Source: Rurimicrobium sp040387755 (GTDB lineage: Bacteria > Bacteroidota > Bacteroidia > Chitinophagales > Chitinophagaceae). From it: 64,000 nt of DNA. The stretch is from positions 198,049 through 262,048 of the forward strand of contig JAZKDB010000004.1 in assembly GCA_040387755.1 (NCBI GenBank), written 5' to 3'. The position numbers and the translations under genes were made by a program. Positions 53,855 to 63,100 of this stretch are shown here, piece by piece. The notes beneath the pieces are model-generated. The model searched no databases. It was not told where the DNA came from and saw nothing but the letters and a program-made list of their open reading frames with translations. How positions within the stretch are numbered: the first letter of the stretch is position 1; each line of letters opens with the position of its first letter.

Positions 53855-54219
53855 TTTATTTTTAAAGTTTTTTCGATGTTTTTGAATTATTTTTCAAAAA
53901 CTAGCTGATAACTGCTACAGTAAAGGCTTTGATACTTCTTAAAACTTATTGAAAAAGAAATTTTTAAGTCCTTTTCTCCATTTTGATTCTCCAGATTTGC
54001 AGCTGAGTGCTTCGTTTCATTACATTTAAAAGAACCCTTTTCAAAACAATGAAAGTTGCTGTATCTGCAAGCCCCGAGCAATTGAGCACAGATTTTGTTA
54101 ATGGCAAACATAAACCCAACTTCAAGCAATTTTCCTTTTATCTGATTACCGCAGTGGTTTAGTGACTTTCCCCATTAGCGATTGGCCTGTATAAGATTGT
54201 GACAACTAGAAAATATCCA
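53855..54219. other. intergenic region between the ribosomal promoter and the tRNA
   Basis: About 365 bases. An 80-residue open frame on the minus strand (53887-54129) has no recognisable domain and is unsupported by promoter or neighbours. I see nothing else. Confidence 0.5.
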
Positions 54220-54262
54220 AAAAAAGAAATCCCAACAAAGTATAGATACCTTATTGGGATTT
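54220..54262 (-). terminator. terminator of tRNA-Leu
   Basis: The 9-bp stem AAATCCCAA/TTGGGATTT (54227-54235 with 54254-54262), with a further small pairing GTAT/ATAC inside. On the minus strand it is followed by a T-rich run leftwards from 54226. Confidence 0.8.
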
Positions 54263-54267
54263 AAATG

Positions 54268-54353
54268 TGCGGCAAAGGAGATTCGAACTCCCACGCCCAG
54301 TTATAGGCGCTACCACCTCAAGGTAGTGCGTCTACCAGTTTCGCCATCGCCGC
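54268..54353 (-). tRNA. tRNA-Leu (anticodon GAG)
   Basis: An 86-base class II tRNA. The minus-strand 5' end is GCGGCGATGGC and the 3' end TTGCCGCA. The acceptor stem has seven pairs (one G-U). The anticodon loop is TTGAGGT in CTACC/GGTAG, so the anticodon is GAG (54317-54319). The long variable arm (CGCC-TATAACT-GGGCG) and GTTCGAATC T-arm are present. CCA is not encoded; the bases after the discriminator are CAT. Confidence 0.95.
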
Positions 54354-54378
54354 AAGAGGGGTTAATTAATTAGGGAGG

Positions 54379-54410
54379 CAAAAGTAAGGTCTTCGTTGCA
54401 AAAAAACAAA
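54379..54410 (-). promoter_or_regulatory. tRNA-Leu promoter
   Basis: On the minus strand TTTG, a 20-base spacer and then TACTTTTG. It ends about 25 bases before the tRNA 5' end at 54353 and lies within the gap after the permease gene. Confidence 0.65.
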
Positions 54411-54412
54411 AG

Positions 54413-55657
54413 CTATTTACCGCTCATTATGTCACTAAGTTTTTGACTTGCAGCTCTCCTGGCAGGATATATAGCTGCAATCAAACCAACTGCAGAAACG
54501 GTTATCAATACAATTGAAATATCCATCCATTTTACCGCTACAGGATATGAATCAATAATAAATGCCCCTTCTATACGAATTAAGTGAAATTGGATCTGGG
54601 CCCAGCATAACAGAAGCCCCGCTAAAAGCCCGATTGAACCACCAACAAGCGCCCAAAGGACTCCTTCAAGCAACACTACCTTACTAAGATTTATCGGTAA
54701 AAAACCCATGGCACGAAGTATTCCCATATCCTTTTGCTTTTCCAGTACAAGCAAGGACAAAGCGCTGACCATGTTGAAGGATGCAATAAGCAAAACAAAT
54801 AATAAAATTGCGTAACCAGCCCATTTCTCAGAACGCATCACCATATACACAGATTTGTTTTGCTCGTAACGGGTTGCCACTAAATAATCGGAACCCAATT
54901 TCTGTTGCAATTGCCCCTTAAGTCTTTCGGAAGAAAAATGTGATTTTATCTTTATTTCGATAGAAGACACTTTTCCGCTTTGCGATAAAAGCTCCTGAAC
55001 CTTACTGAGTGGCGCAAGTATATATTTACTATCAAACTCTTCCTGAACCATAAATGTACCATCAGGCTTAAAGAGCATTGACTGAAATGCATCAGTTGGA
55101 GCAATACTGCCCATATCAACTTTGGTATTGGGATAAAAAACTGCTATTCGGGCAAAAACATTATCTACGTCAATACCCAGGTTAGCTGCAATATGTTGGC
55201 CAATAATCGCTGTTGACAAATCATGGTCAATCATTAAAGTGTCGTTACCCTTGTTAATAAAAGGCTTGACATCATTAACGCTAAAATACTGCTTATCGAC
55301 ACCCTTTATAGTTACCGGCAAGTAATCTCCTTCTTCGGTATTAACCAGTACATTATCCTCCAATACAAGACTTTGTGCAGCGATTGCTTCTTCTTTGGCC
55401 AAGTACTGAAGACACTTATCGTAGGGATTAAAAAACTTTCCTTTGCTTGCCGTAATTTTTATATCAGGGTAAAAAGCTTTATACAAATCATCTATAAGGC
55501 TTTCGAAGCCATTAAAGACTGAAAACAAAATAATCATGGCGCAGCTGCTTACTGCAATTGCAGTCATACTGATACGCGACAAAATAGGCACTGCATTAGC
55601 GGTGCCTTTTCCCCGCAAATAACGCAGGGCGATATTGAAAATCAAAGAATTTCTCAT
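54413..55657 (-). CDS. ABC transporter permease, LolC/E-like
   Basis: A 414-residue membrane protein with one N-terminal TM (about 30-50), a large periplasmic MacB/LolE-type domain, and three TMs at the end. IALRYLRGKGTANAVPILSR and the final FtsX-like block (DMGILRAMGFLPINLSKVVL) are the signatures. It should extract lipoproteins from the inner membrane with an ATPase not present in the window. rbfA lies 8 bases upstream, so the two may be cotranscribed. Confidence 0.85.
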   Translation of the reverse strand: MRNSLIFNIALRYLRGKGTANAVPILSRISMTAIAVSSCAMIILFSVFNGFESLIDDLYKAFYPDIKITASKGKFFNPYDKCLQYLAKEEAIAAQSLVLEDNVLVNTEEGDYLPVTIKGVDKQYFSVNDVKPFINKGNDTLMIDHDLSTAIIGQHIAANLGIDVDNVFARIAVFYPNTKVDMGSIAPTDAFQSMLFKPDGTFMVQEEFDSKYILAPLSKVQELLSQSGKVSSIEIKIKSHFSSERLKGQLQQKLGSDYLVATRYEQNKSVYMVMRSEKWAGYAILLFVLLIASFNMVSALSLLVLEKQKDMGILRAMGFLPINLSKVVLLEGVLWALVGGSIGLLAGLLLCWAQIQFHLIRIEGAFIIDSYPVAVKWMDISIVLITVSAVGLIAAIYPARRAASQKLSDIMSGK

Positions 55658-55665
55658 TGACGGGA

Positions 55666-56049
55666 CTAAGCTTCACCTTCTTGTTGAGGCGTTTCCTTTT
55701 CGTCTTTTAATTTCTTAAATACCTCTTCCATCTTGAATACGTAATCAAGTGTATCGTCAATAAAAAACTCAATATAGGGTACGCGACGCAGCTGATGACG
55801 GACACGCTCGCCAAGCATTTTTCGGTACTCCCAATTGCGTTCTTTTAGTTCAGCAAGCACTTGCTTTGGATCGGGTATCTGAAAAAGAGATAAATATACC
55901 CTTGCTTCTATAAGATCGGGAGTCATATTGACTTTTGATATGGAAACCATACCACCTTGCACCATATTAAGCCCGGTGCGTTGAAATATTTCGCTGAGCT
56001 CGGCCTGTAATAACTTTCCTACTTGCTTTTGTCTTTTCGTTTCTTCCAT
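55666..56049 (-). CDS. rbfA: 30S ribosome-binding factor RbfA
   Basis: A 127-residue KH-type protein needed for 16S rRNA maturation. RQKQVGKLLQAELSEIFQRT, VYLSLFQIPDPKQVLAEL and RVRHQLRRVPYIEFFIDDTL are typical. An element TAGATTTG (minus, 56068-56075) lies 18 bases upstream. Confidence 0.93.
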   Translation of the reverse strand: MEETKRQKQVGKLLQAELSEIFQRTGLNMVQGGMVSISKVNMTPDLIEARVYLSLFQIPDPKQVLAELKERNWEYRKMLGERVRHQLRRVPYIEFFIDDTLDYVFKMEEVFKKLKDEKETPQQEGEA

Positions 56050-56067
56050 TTCTGTTCAAACTTTGTG

Positions 56068-56075
56068 CAAATCTA
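56068..56075 (-). promoter_or_regulatory. -7 element of rbfA
   Basis: TAGATTTG on the minus strand matches TAnnTTTG, 18 bases before ATG 56049. No clear -33. Confidence 0.45.
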
Positions 56076-56099
56076 CACTGGTTTATCTTGTGCTGATGC

Positions 56100-56122
56100 G
56101 AGAAGGTAAAAATTGCCTTCTC
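56100..56122 (-). terminator. weak hairpin after the LCIB-like gene
   Basis: The 7-bp stem GAGAAGG/CCTTCTC with a 9-base loop. There is no T run after it. It may end the bestrophin/LCIB transcript before the rbfA promoter. Confidence 0.35.
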
Positions 56123-56136
56123 CCTTTAGAAAAGGA

Positions 56137-56886
56137 CTATATATTGAAAACGTCATTCATAGGACATTTTCTTTGATGTTTGGTCATATCAATTACGTCA
56201 AAGCGCTTTGTAGAAGTGTATGAACCCATATCAGAGTCGCTATTAATCAAAATAGCCCCCATTAAAATAACGTATTTACAATTAAAATTGGTTTGTGAGA
56301 CCAATTCATTGATTCGTTTATCTATTGCTTCATAAATTACTTCTGTGGCTTCATAAATTGGGATTGGAGCATTAGAAATTCTATCGTTCTCATTCAGAAG
56401 GATTTGCTCAATCGTATTCATTTGATAGTCTAAATCCTCCATTTTCCCTTTTATCAGAGCGTTATCTAACAGTTTTGATAAAGCGCCTCTGGCAGCCCCA
56501 CAGCAAGATGAGTTATTAACCTGGCCAAAACGATTGATTTCACCGATAATTCCTTCTTTAGAAATGCCAATATGCGGGCCATAATAAATAAATAATGCTC
56601 CATCATTAGGGACATGACTGGCACAGGCACTCATCCCTGTTAGTCCTGTAAACGGAAAGCCATCCAACCCTCCCATTTTAAACGGACCCAAAAATTCAGT
56701 GGTTCGTGCAGGATATTGAATGCTGTTCACATCATCACTACAAATGCTATCCGCAATCATTACCTGAGCGGGCTCAATATCCAACTTATCCTCAACAAAA
56801 TCAATCAGCTTATTGACGCTGTCAATAGTGGTCATTGCATTAGGGTAATACTGTCTGATAATAGCCAGTTTTTCTCTTTTCTTCAT
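56137..56886 (-). CDS. LCIB-type carbonic anhydrase candidate
   Basis: A 249-residue soluble protein. The central block FLGPFKMGGLDGFPFTGLTG, ACASHVPNDGALFIYYGPHI and NNSSCCGAARGALSKLL follows the order I know for the LCIB carbonic anhydrase domain of algae and diatoms. Candidate zinc ligands are C49 (ICSDDVN), H91 or H105, and C128 or C129. If active it interconverts CO2 and bicarbonate in the cytoplasm. The preceding bestrophin gene is 6 bases upstream in the same direction. No signal peptide. Assignment is from motif order and moderately sure. Confidence 0.62.
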   Translation of the reverse strand: MKKREKLAIIRQYYPNAMTTIDSVNKLIDFVEDKLDIEPAQVMIADSICSDDVNSIQYPARTTEFLGPFKMGGLDGFPFTGLTGMSACASHVPNDGALFIYYGPHIGISKEGIIGEINRFGQVNNSSCCGAARGALSKLLDNALIKGKMEDLDYQMNTIEQILLNENDRISNAPIPIYEATEVIYEAIDKRINELVSQTNFNCKYVILMGAILINSDSDMGSYTSTKRFDVIDMTKHQRKCPMNDVFNI

Positions 56887-56892
56887 AAGCTC

Positions 56893-57891
56893 TTACATCA
56901 AAATATCATTTTGAGGGGTGGTTGCAGGGGGGATGTTTTGTTCGTCCAGCATCTCACGCAAATCAATTTCTATAGTCCGGCTGATATTAGAAATAGGGAC
57001 ATCATTTGCACCTCCTTCAAAAGGGTTTTCTGTACTTTCTCCAATTCTCTCCATCAAATAAAAAACCCAACTTACTATCAGCGAACAAGGCACAGTTGCC
57101 CATATAAATATTCCCCCTAAATCTGCAGACATCTTACCGAACTCTTGCAAAATACCAAATGGCAATAAGACCATAAATAATCGGACAAACATTTGATTAA
57201 TCGTAGCAAACTGACGAGGGTAAGGAAAATTCTTTATTCGTTCTGCTTTGCCCTGATGTTCGTAAAAGGTGGAGAACAGTTTTCCGAATTCAATAAAAGT
57301 CAATTCTGATATCTTGCCTTCATCCCACAGACGCTTTAACTCATGAGATTGCTTGGCCATTATGTGAGTTGCTCTGTTTTTCTTGCTCAAAACATAATTT
57401 TTTTCAGTTTCAGAAAGATATAAATCCAGCTCCTTATCCAGTGTGTGAATATGCTCAGGCACATCGTAAATCCTACGGTATTCGACATTGCTTTTCAACT
57501 GCATGTTTTCCCAGACACGTGGTTCGCGCAATTGGAATCTTAATGCTGTAAGCCATGCAAAATGACGATAAATAATCGTTTTTATTTCGGGGTCATTTTT
57601 AGGCAACATGTCAATCACCATAATGCCCAGTGTTCTACTGCTGTTGATGATAGCCCCATATATCTGGCGTGCCTCCCAAAGGCGATTATAGGTTTGTGTA
57701 TTTTTGAATCCTACTACAAACGCGGCAGCTGTTCCTACCAAGCCAATTGCAACCCAGGGAATAACTAACCACTTAATATCAAAAAAATAGTAGAGTGCTG
57801 TAGGAATAAATGATAGGAAAGCGATGATATAGATATCACGCCTAGTCCAATAAACCACCTCTTTTAGCGTAAACCTTCTGCCTGCGTGCAT
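56893..57891 (-). CDS. bestrophin family anion channel
   Basis: A 332-residue membrane protein of the bestrophin/RFP-TM family with four TM regions. TRRDIYIIAFLSFIPTALYY, FKNTQTYNRLWEARQIYGAI and INSSRTLGIMVIDMLPKND are characteristic, and there is a long cytosolic helical segment before the final TMs (YPRQFATINQMFVRLFMVLL). The C-terminus ends PFEGGANDVPISNISRTIEI, the usual bestrophin tail. In algae bestrophins act as bicarbonate channels with LCIB. Here the gene is 6 bases upstream of an LCIB-like gene, so I infer a bicarbonate or anion role. Confidence 0.85.
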   Translation of the reverse strand: MHAGRRFTLKEVVYWTRRDIYIIAFLSFIPTALYYFFDIKWLVIPWVAIGLVGTAAAFVVGFKNTQTYNRLWEARQIYGAIINSSRTLGIMVIDMLPKNDPEIKTIIYRHFAWLTALRFQLREPRVWENMQLKSNVEYRRIYDVPEHIHTLDKELDLYLSETEKNYVLSKKNRATHIMAKQSHELKRLWDEGKISELTFIEFGKLFSTFYEHQGKAERIKNFPYPRQFATINQMFVRLFMVLLPFGILQEFGKMSADLGGIFIWATVPCSLIVSWVFYLMERIGESTENPFEGGANDVPISNISRTIEIDLREMLDEQNIPPATTPQNDILM

Positions 57892-57930
57892 CTAATGTTA
57901 TGATTAAAGGGGAATGCGTATCAAAAGTCC

Positions 57931-57948
57931 ATTGCCAGACTTGGCAAT
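57931..57948. promoter_or_regulatory. perfect inverted repeat between bestrophin and L,D-transpeptidase
   Basis: ATTGCCA, a 4-base spacer, then TGGCAAT: a perfect 7-bp dyad 40 bases before the bestrophin start and directly after the L,D-transpeptidase stop. It could be an operator for the bestrophin gene or part of a weak terminator. Confidence 0.5.
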
Positions 57949-58668
57949 CTATCTTCTTATGACCACTTTGGTGCCAACACCCACAAAAGAAAAAAGCTCT
58001 TCCATGTCTTTGTTTTTAATGGCGACGCAACCATCTGTCCACCCTACCCCCATTTCAATCATGTCATCGCCACCTTGCCATATGCCGTGAATTCCGACAG
58101 AGCCACCAATTTTTGCAGTAGCAGGTATTTTGCCAGCAGCTTTTAGTTGATTGAAGCGATAGTAGGCAGAATCATTAGGATAGCTTAGCAACATGAATTT
58201 GTGATACTTGGAAGCCGGATTTTTATTGGTAATAGTAAATCTGCCTTCGGGAGTATTCCTATCTCCTTCCATTATTTTATTCAGCTTTGGATTGGGGCCA
58301 AAAACAGCTTTGTAGGTACGGATAAGACGATTTCGATAATATAATGCCACCCTATACTGAGATTTGCTAACAACAATTTCCAACAAATTCTTAAGTAAAG
58401 TATCCGGACGGATTGGTGAATTTAATGCTGCATACGATGGGGCTTTTGTAATAAAGATTGTTTCAGTAACACGCACATTACCTTTAGAGTATTGAACAGT
58501 ACGCACAATATGGCCCTTTCCGTCACTTTCTTCACTTATCACCTTTAAGTTTTTTATCGGTGCAGCCTCATCTACCTTCAAACCTTGGGCAATTCCCTCC
58601 CTTGCATTCAGCAGACTGCCGAAAACAAAAAGGATGATGAATAAAACTTTACTGTTGGATTGTTCCAT
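57949..58668 (-). CDS. L,D-transpeptidase (YkuD) family protein
   Basis: A 239-residue exported enzyme that makes 3-3 or other cross-links in peptidoglycan. It has a signal peptide (residues about 1-28) and a YkuD domain from about residue 100 to the end. The active-site region reads GIHGIWQGGDDMIEMG, with the catalytic block WTDGCVAIKNKD, in which the Cys follows Asp-Gly rather than the usual Ser-x-Gly. The ATG at 58668 was chosen because the -7 element TATTTTTG (minus, 58689-58696) leaves a 20-base leader. The frame is also open to 58701. Confidence 0.85.
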   Translation of the reverse strand: MEQSNSKVLFIILFVFGSLLNAREGIAQGLKVDEAAPIKNLKVISEESDGKGHIVRTVQYSKGNVRVTETIFITKAPSYAALNSPIRPDTLLKNLLEIVVSKSQYRVALYYRNRLIRTYKAVFGPNPKLNKIMEGDRNTPEGRFTITNKNPASKYHKFMLLSYPNDSAYYRFNQLKAAGKIPATAKIGGSVGIHGIWQGGDDMIEMGVGWTDGCVAIKNKDMEELFSFVGVGTKVVIRR

Positions 58669-58688
58669 TTTTCGCAAAAACATTATCT

Positions 58689-58696
58689 CAAAAATA
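58689..58696 (-). promoter_or_regulatory. -7 element of the L,D-transpeptidase gene
   Basis: TATTTTTG on the minus strand matches TAnnTTTG, 20 bases before ATG 58668. It decides against the more upstream starts. Confidence 0.45.
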
Positions 58697-58720
58697 AGCA
58701 ATTTAAAATATAATGAAACA

Positions 58721-58757
58721 AAAAACTCCTTTGTATATAAAATACAAAGGAGTTTTT
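58721..58757. terminator. terminator after rplI
   Basis: A perfect 15-bp stem AAAAACTCCTTTGTA (58721-58735 with 58743-58757) with a 7-base loop. It ends the rpsF-rpsR-rplI transcript. Confidence 0.88.
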
Positions 58758-58777
58758 AAAATAAGTGAAAAGAGGAA

Positions 58778-59224
58778 TTATTCTCCGATTACTTCAAATT
58801 CAAGCTCAACAATATTCTCTTTACCGAAATCAATTTGAGCTTTATAAGTTCCGGCTTCTTTCACCTCATCAATAATGCTGATGCGGCGACGGTCAATTTC
58901 ATATCCTTTTTGCTCGCGGATTGCACGTGCCAATTGGATAGCAGTAACCGAACCAAAGATTTTGCCACTTACACCAATTTTTGCGCCCAATTTTACTGGA
59001 GATGATGTCAGGGCTTCGGTAACTTTAGCTATTTCAGCCAAAAGTTTGGTTTCTTTCTTTTGGATTTGTTTACGGCGCTCGTCCAACACTTTAAGGTTGG
59101 TGCTGCTCGCTTCAATCGCAAACTTTTGAGGTATCAAAAAGTTGCGTGCGTATCCAGGGCGTACATCTACTAATTCATTAGCTCCGCCTAAATTATCTAC
59201 GTCTTTTATAAGTATGATTTGCAT
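58778..59224 (-). CDS. rplI: 50S ribosomal protein L9
   Basis: A 148-residue protein with an N-terminal DNA/RNA-binding lobe (LIKDVDNLGGANELVDVRPG, YARNFLIPQKFA), a long helix and a C-terminal lobe. It is 9 bases after rpsR. The order rpsF-rpsR-rplI is conserved. Confidence 0.95.
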   Translation of the reverse strand: MQIILIKDVDNLGGANELVDVRPGYARNFLIPQKFAIEASSTNLKVLDERRKQIQKKETKLLAEIAKVTEALTSSPVKLGAKIGVSGKIFGSVTAIQLARAIREQKGYEIDRRRISIIDEVKEAGTYKAQIDFGKENIVELEFEVIGE

Positions 59225-59233
59225 TACAATTTC

Positions 59234-59500
59234 TTATTTTAAAAGGTCAGTAACATAAGGCAATAGCGCCATTTGGCGAGCCTTTTTAACAGCATGCGCT
59301 ACTTTGCGCTGGAATTTAAGCGAGTTTCCGGTGATACGACGAGGTAACATTTTACCTTGATCATTCACAAATTTTTTCAAGAACTCTGCGTCTTTGTAAT
59401 CTACATATTTGATACCGAGCTTTTTGAAACGGCAATATTTTTTTGCACGTTTTTCCACTCGTGTAGAAGTGAGATATTTAATATCGTTTTGCTTAGCCAT
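59234..59500 (-). CDS. rpsR: 30S ribosomal protein S18
   Basis: An 88-residue protein. CRFKKLGIKYVDYKDAEFLK, RRITGNSLKFQRKVAHAVK and ARQMALLPYVTD are S18 motifs. It forms a complex with S6 on the platform. It is 29 bases after rpsF. Confidence 0.95.
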   Translation of the reverse strand: MAKQNDIKYLTSTRVEKRAKKYCRFKKLGIKYVDYKDAEFLKKFVNDQGKMLPRRITGNSLKFQRKVAHAVKKARQMALLPYVTDLLK

Positions 59501-59529
59501 TTTGTAAAAATAGTTTTGATTGAAATGAA

Positions 59530-59892
59530 TTAAGATGCTACTACTTCAGCAGTGTTTTTGTTACGCTTTCTGAGGTTGTAAGCCACGGCATGTTTGTCCA
59601 GTTTGTTGACCATATGACGCATAACATTTTCATCACGATTAAGTTGAAGTTCAACTTTTGCAATTAGTTCTGTAGGTGCATCAAATTCCAAAACCACATA
59701 AAGACCAGTTGTCTTTTTTTGGATTGGGTAAGCCAATGAACGAAGTCCCCATGGGTTTGCGTGTGTTACCACTCCTCCGTGTTCTTTAATCAAGTCCGAA
59801 AACTTCTTTTGAGCAGCTTTAAAATCATCTTCAGCCAGTACCGGAGTGAAGATAACCATCAGCTCATAGCTCTGTAGGTTGTTTGTTGCCAT
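59530..59892 (-). CDS. rpsF: 30S ribosomal protein S6
   Basis: A 120-residue protein that binds S18. SYELMVIFTPVLAEDDFKAA, WGLRSLAYPIQKKTTGLYVV and NVMRHMVNKLDKHAVA are typical. ATG 59892 (MATNNLQSYELM) replaces a longer frame to 59961, which would cover the structured leader. Confidence 0.93.
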   Translation of the reverse strand: MATNNLQSYELMVIFTPVLAEDDFKAAQKKFSDLIKEHGGVVTHANPWGLRSLAYPIQKKTTGLYVVLEFDAPTELIAKVELQLNRDENVMRHMVNKLDKHAVAYNLRKRNKNTAEVVAS

Positions 59893-59927
59893 AAAAAATT
59901 TTATGTGGTTAAAAAATATCCCCTCAC

Positions 59928-59982
59928 TATTCGGCAGCAACTGCGGGTATTCTCTCTGCATTGCGTCAAGAATAGCCGAATA
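59928..59982 (-). promoter_or_regulatory. structured rpsF leader, possible S6:S18 binding site
   Basis: On the minus strand TATTCGGC (59975-59982) pairs with GCCGAATA (59928-59935). Stacked on it is TATTC (59970-59974) with GAATA (59948-59952). The strand between the two 3' halves has a 12-base bulge CCCGCAGTTGCT (59936-59947), containing CCG. Such a stem with a CCG bulge is the known form of the S6:S18 autoregulatory motif. It is placed between the promoter and rpsF. Confidence 0.5.
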
Positions 59983-59996
59983 CGTTTTTGGGACGG

Positions 59997-60024
59997 CAAA
60001 GGTAAGAAAGAATTTGAAACAAAA
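59997..60024 (-). promoter_or_regulatory. promoter of rpsF-rpsR-rplI
   Basis: TACCTTTG on the minus strand (59997-60004) matches TAnnTTTG. The nearest TTTTG is only 15 bases upstream, short of the usual 17-23. The leader is about 100 bases. Confidence 0.55.
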
Positions 60025-60153
60025 CTTATTTTTTTGCCATCAATTTCTGCCCTTTATGTAACTGGAAGTTAAAAACAAACAAATCAATCATTTATAATAA
60101 AATGGGGTTCGAACAAAAGTCCAAACCCCATCCAAAATGGCAAATTGAAATGC

Positions 60154-63100
60154 CTATTTAGTTTTGTTTACCTTTTCTATCCTGATTAATTTACCTTCCT
60201 TGTCTGTTAAGGTCAGCAAATACATGCCTTCAGCAAGGGTAGCTGTCTCTATTACTTTTGCATTACGCTGTTCCGCTACAACACGACCTGTAATATCAGT
60301 CAATCGTGCATTTACCTCAACAGAGCTGATGATATGCAGCTGGTCAACCATGGGATTAGGGAAAATCTTAATTGTGCTGTTAACAAGCCCTTCATCAATT
60401 CCTGTGGCAAATAAGTAAATATCAGATTTTGCTGTACATCCATTACTGTCTGTCACTTCTACACTATATGCCCCGTCTTTGCCGAACAAAGTATAGAAAT
60501 CTCTGTTTGTAGCAAAAGAGTCAATCTTCACATTGTTTTTATACCATTGGTATAGAAAGTACTTCTGTGTAGTTAACTTACCCGGACCACCATATACTAT
60601 AGTTGGCTTTGGAAGTGGATATACTTTCACCCGCACCGGTACAGAATAACTGGCACAACCAAGCGGTGTATTTACTTCCAACATATAATCTCCTGATTTA
60701 TCCACCACCAGATGATCATTGGTCTCGCCAGGAAGGATGCTGCTATTGCGCATCCACTGGTAGGTATAATTATATCCCTTGTTTGCCTGTAGCACAATAG
60801 CGCTTGATTCACAGAATGTCAAAGAATCATAGTAGGTTATTTGTGCTGGAGGAGGTGGTACTATAGTCATTTTAAAGCGCTCAGAAAAATAGTCACAACC
60901 CGTGGTTGAATCGTACACTTTTAGTGTATAATTAGCCGATATTGGCTTTACCAATAAAGACTTGAAAGTGTCTCCGGGGAGCAACAAATCATCTCTAAAC
61001 CATTGATAGGAAACTTTATTAAAAAATGCCGGGATACTTGAATTAAGAACAGGAAGATTAAAGATACAAGCGGTATCGTACCCTGTGCTGGATGTTATTT
61101 CTATTACCATTTGAGGCAGTGTTGTCCCCTTAAATTCCAGCGCACCGATATCCGAAGAGCCTGACGGACGAGGATCAGAACTAAAATCTATACTCACTGA
61201 AACATCCAGTGCTACTGATTCTGCATAACTCATTCCGACAGGAGAAAAGACACCATCTAAACCACTTAGATTATCTTCGGTAAATGTCTTACGTTCACGA
61301 ACAGCAATACCTGTTGTTTTCATAAAGTTGTGATAAGCACTTTTATCACATTCACTATTAAAGAATTTGTCATTTACGATGTTTTTAGCGGCATTTGCAC
61401 TCAAACCGTTAATATGATATCCATTAACCAATGTTGCATTCGTGGTTCCTTCAACATACAAATAATTGTTTGAACCCATTGGAGTATAGTAAATATTGCT
61501 TCCTGCAGTAAAACCAGACATAGAAGGAGGAACCAAAGCAGCACCGGAAAGAGCACGTATGGCAGCAACATTATTGGCTGCACCAGCACTTACGTTTACC
61601 CTCAAAATATTATTCTGAATTGTGTTTGTAGCTCCGGGACTAAATAATAATCCAGTGGCGCCATAAGCGCCACCAATAGTACTTGTCAAATTCACTGTAT
61701 TAAATAAAACATTATTGGAGCCTGTATTGGTCAAATTAAAACCAAAAGATGAGGAATAGGCACCTGTATTATTTGAAGCAGCAATATCTGAGATAAAGTT
61801 ATTGCTAAAATTATAAGTTGTAGTACCACCTGCAGTAAAAACCCCATTAGCAGTAGCTCCTGTGCCTGTAGCTGACAATTTTTTAATTATGCCATTTGTA
61901 AAAGAACAAGCTGCTGTAAAATTACTTGTACCAGTTGTTATTTTAAGGCCTTCTACAAAACTGGAAGTACCTGTAGAACTCAATTGATCAATAAAATTCT
62001 TATTGAAGGATAATGTTTGTACTGCAGTACCACCATACCCTGCTTTATATGCAATAACATCGGCTCCACCCGAAAGGTTAATGAATGTATCGCTGTTCAT
62101 CACCATTGACTTTGCAAAATCTAATTGAACTCCTGTCAGGAATCCTGTGCCAGCCGCGATATTCTCAAAACGGTTATTGCTCAGATTTCCATTTACAGTA
62201 ATATTAGCTGCAGGATCCAATATTGTCATTGGGATAGCTGTTGATGCAGCATTAATATTTTTGAAAGTATTATCAGTTGCGGTCAAAATAATCGTGCCTG
62301 TGCTAATAGTATTTCTGAATTGATATCCTTTAAAAGCAGTAACTGTACCCGAAATAGAAAAATCCGAAACGGTATTTCCTGTAAAAACTGAAGGATTGGT
62401 GTTGGCAACGTTTTGATCTACACATCCAAAAACTGTAGCAGCGCCAGCTATTGTAAAATTGCTGATTGTATTATTTGTTATTTTACATACTGTAGGATAG
62501 CCAACAGGCGCTGCAGTCTGGCCATTCCAAATTCCTGCGAGATTTAAATTATTAGTGGATGGTACTGTAAAATCGTAAATATAGTTCCGATTAATGGTGG
62601 TAGTACCATTACCGTTTCTGCCCCAGATACCTATCAACTGACCCGTAGTGCCCGATGCTGTAAGCTTAATCGTATCGTCATTGATGGTACTGGTTCCTGT
62701 GCCAATAATCTGGCTGTATATTCCTGTTGCAGCAAACCCCGAACCACCTATTGTTAAATCAATTACATTCTGTTCACAAGTCCAATTGTTATTTGTTGCG
62801 ACAGTAGCACCATTATAAAAAACACCAATAATCGAATTCGCAGTAGGAGCAACGCCCCCACTTGCCAGATTATTGATTTTGTTTTTCCTCACTTCGTCAT
62901 TATCAAAAAATACAAGATACACGCCATTATGCGTAAAATTTTCAATTACATTTTCGTGAACCAAAATCGTCTTGTCATTGAAAGCAATACCGTCAATAAC
63001 AAGTCCAGTACCATTTCCATACACACCATGGTTTACATTGGTGATGGTATCCTTATTGATAAAAATTCCTTCGTGTGCACCATCAAAGACAGTAGGTGCT

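Noticed and set aside
53887..54129. 80-residue minus-strand open frame upstream of rpsJ
   Set aside because: No recognisable domain and no -7 element before it.
59893..59961. N-terminal extension of S6
   Set aside because: It would cover the structured leader and is not found in S6 proteins.
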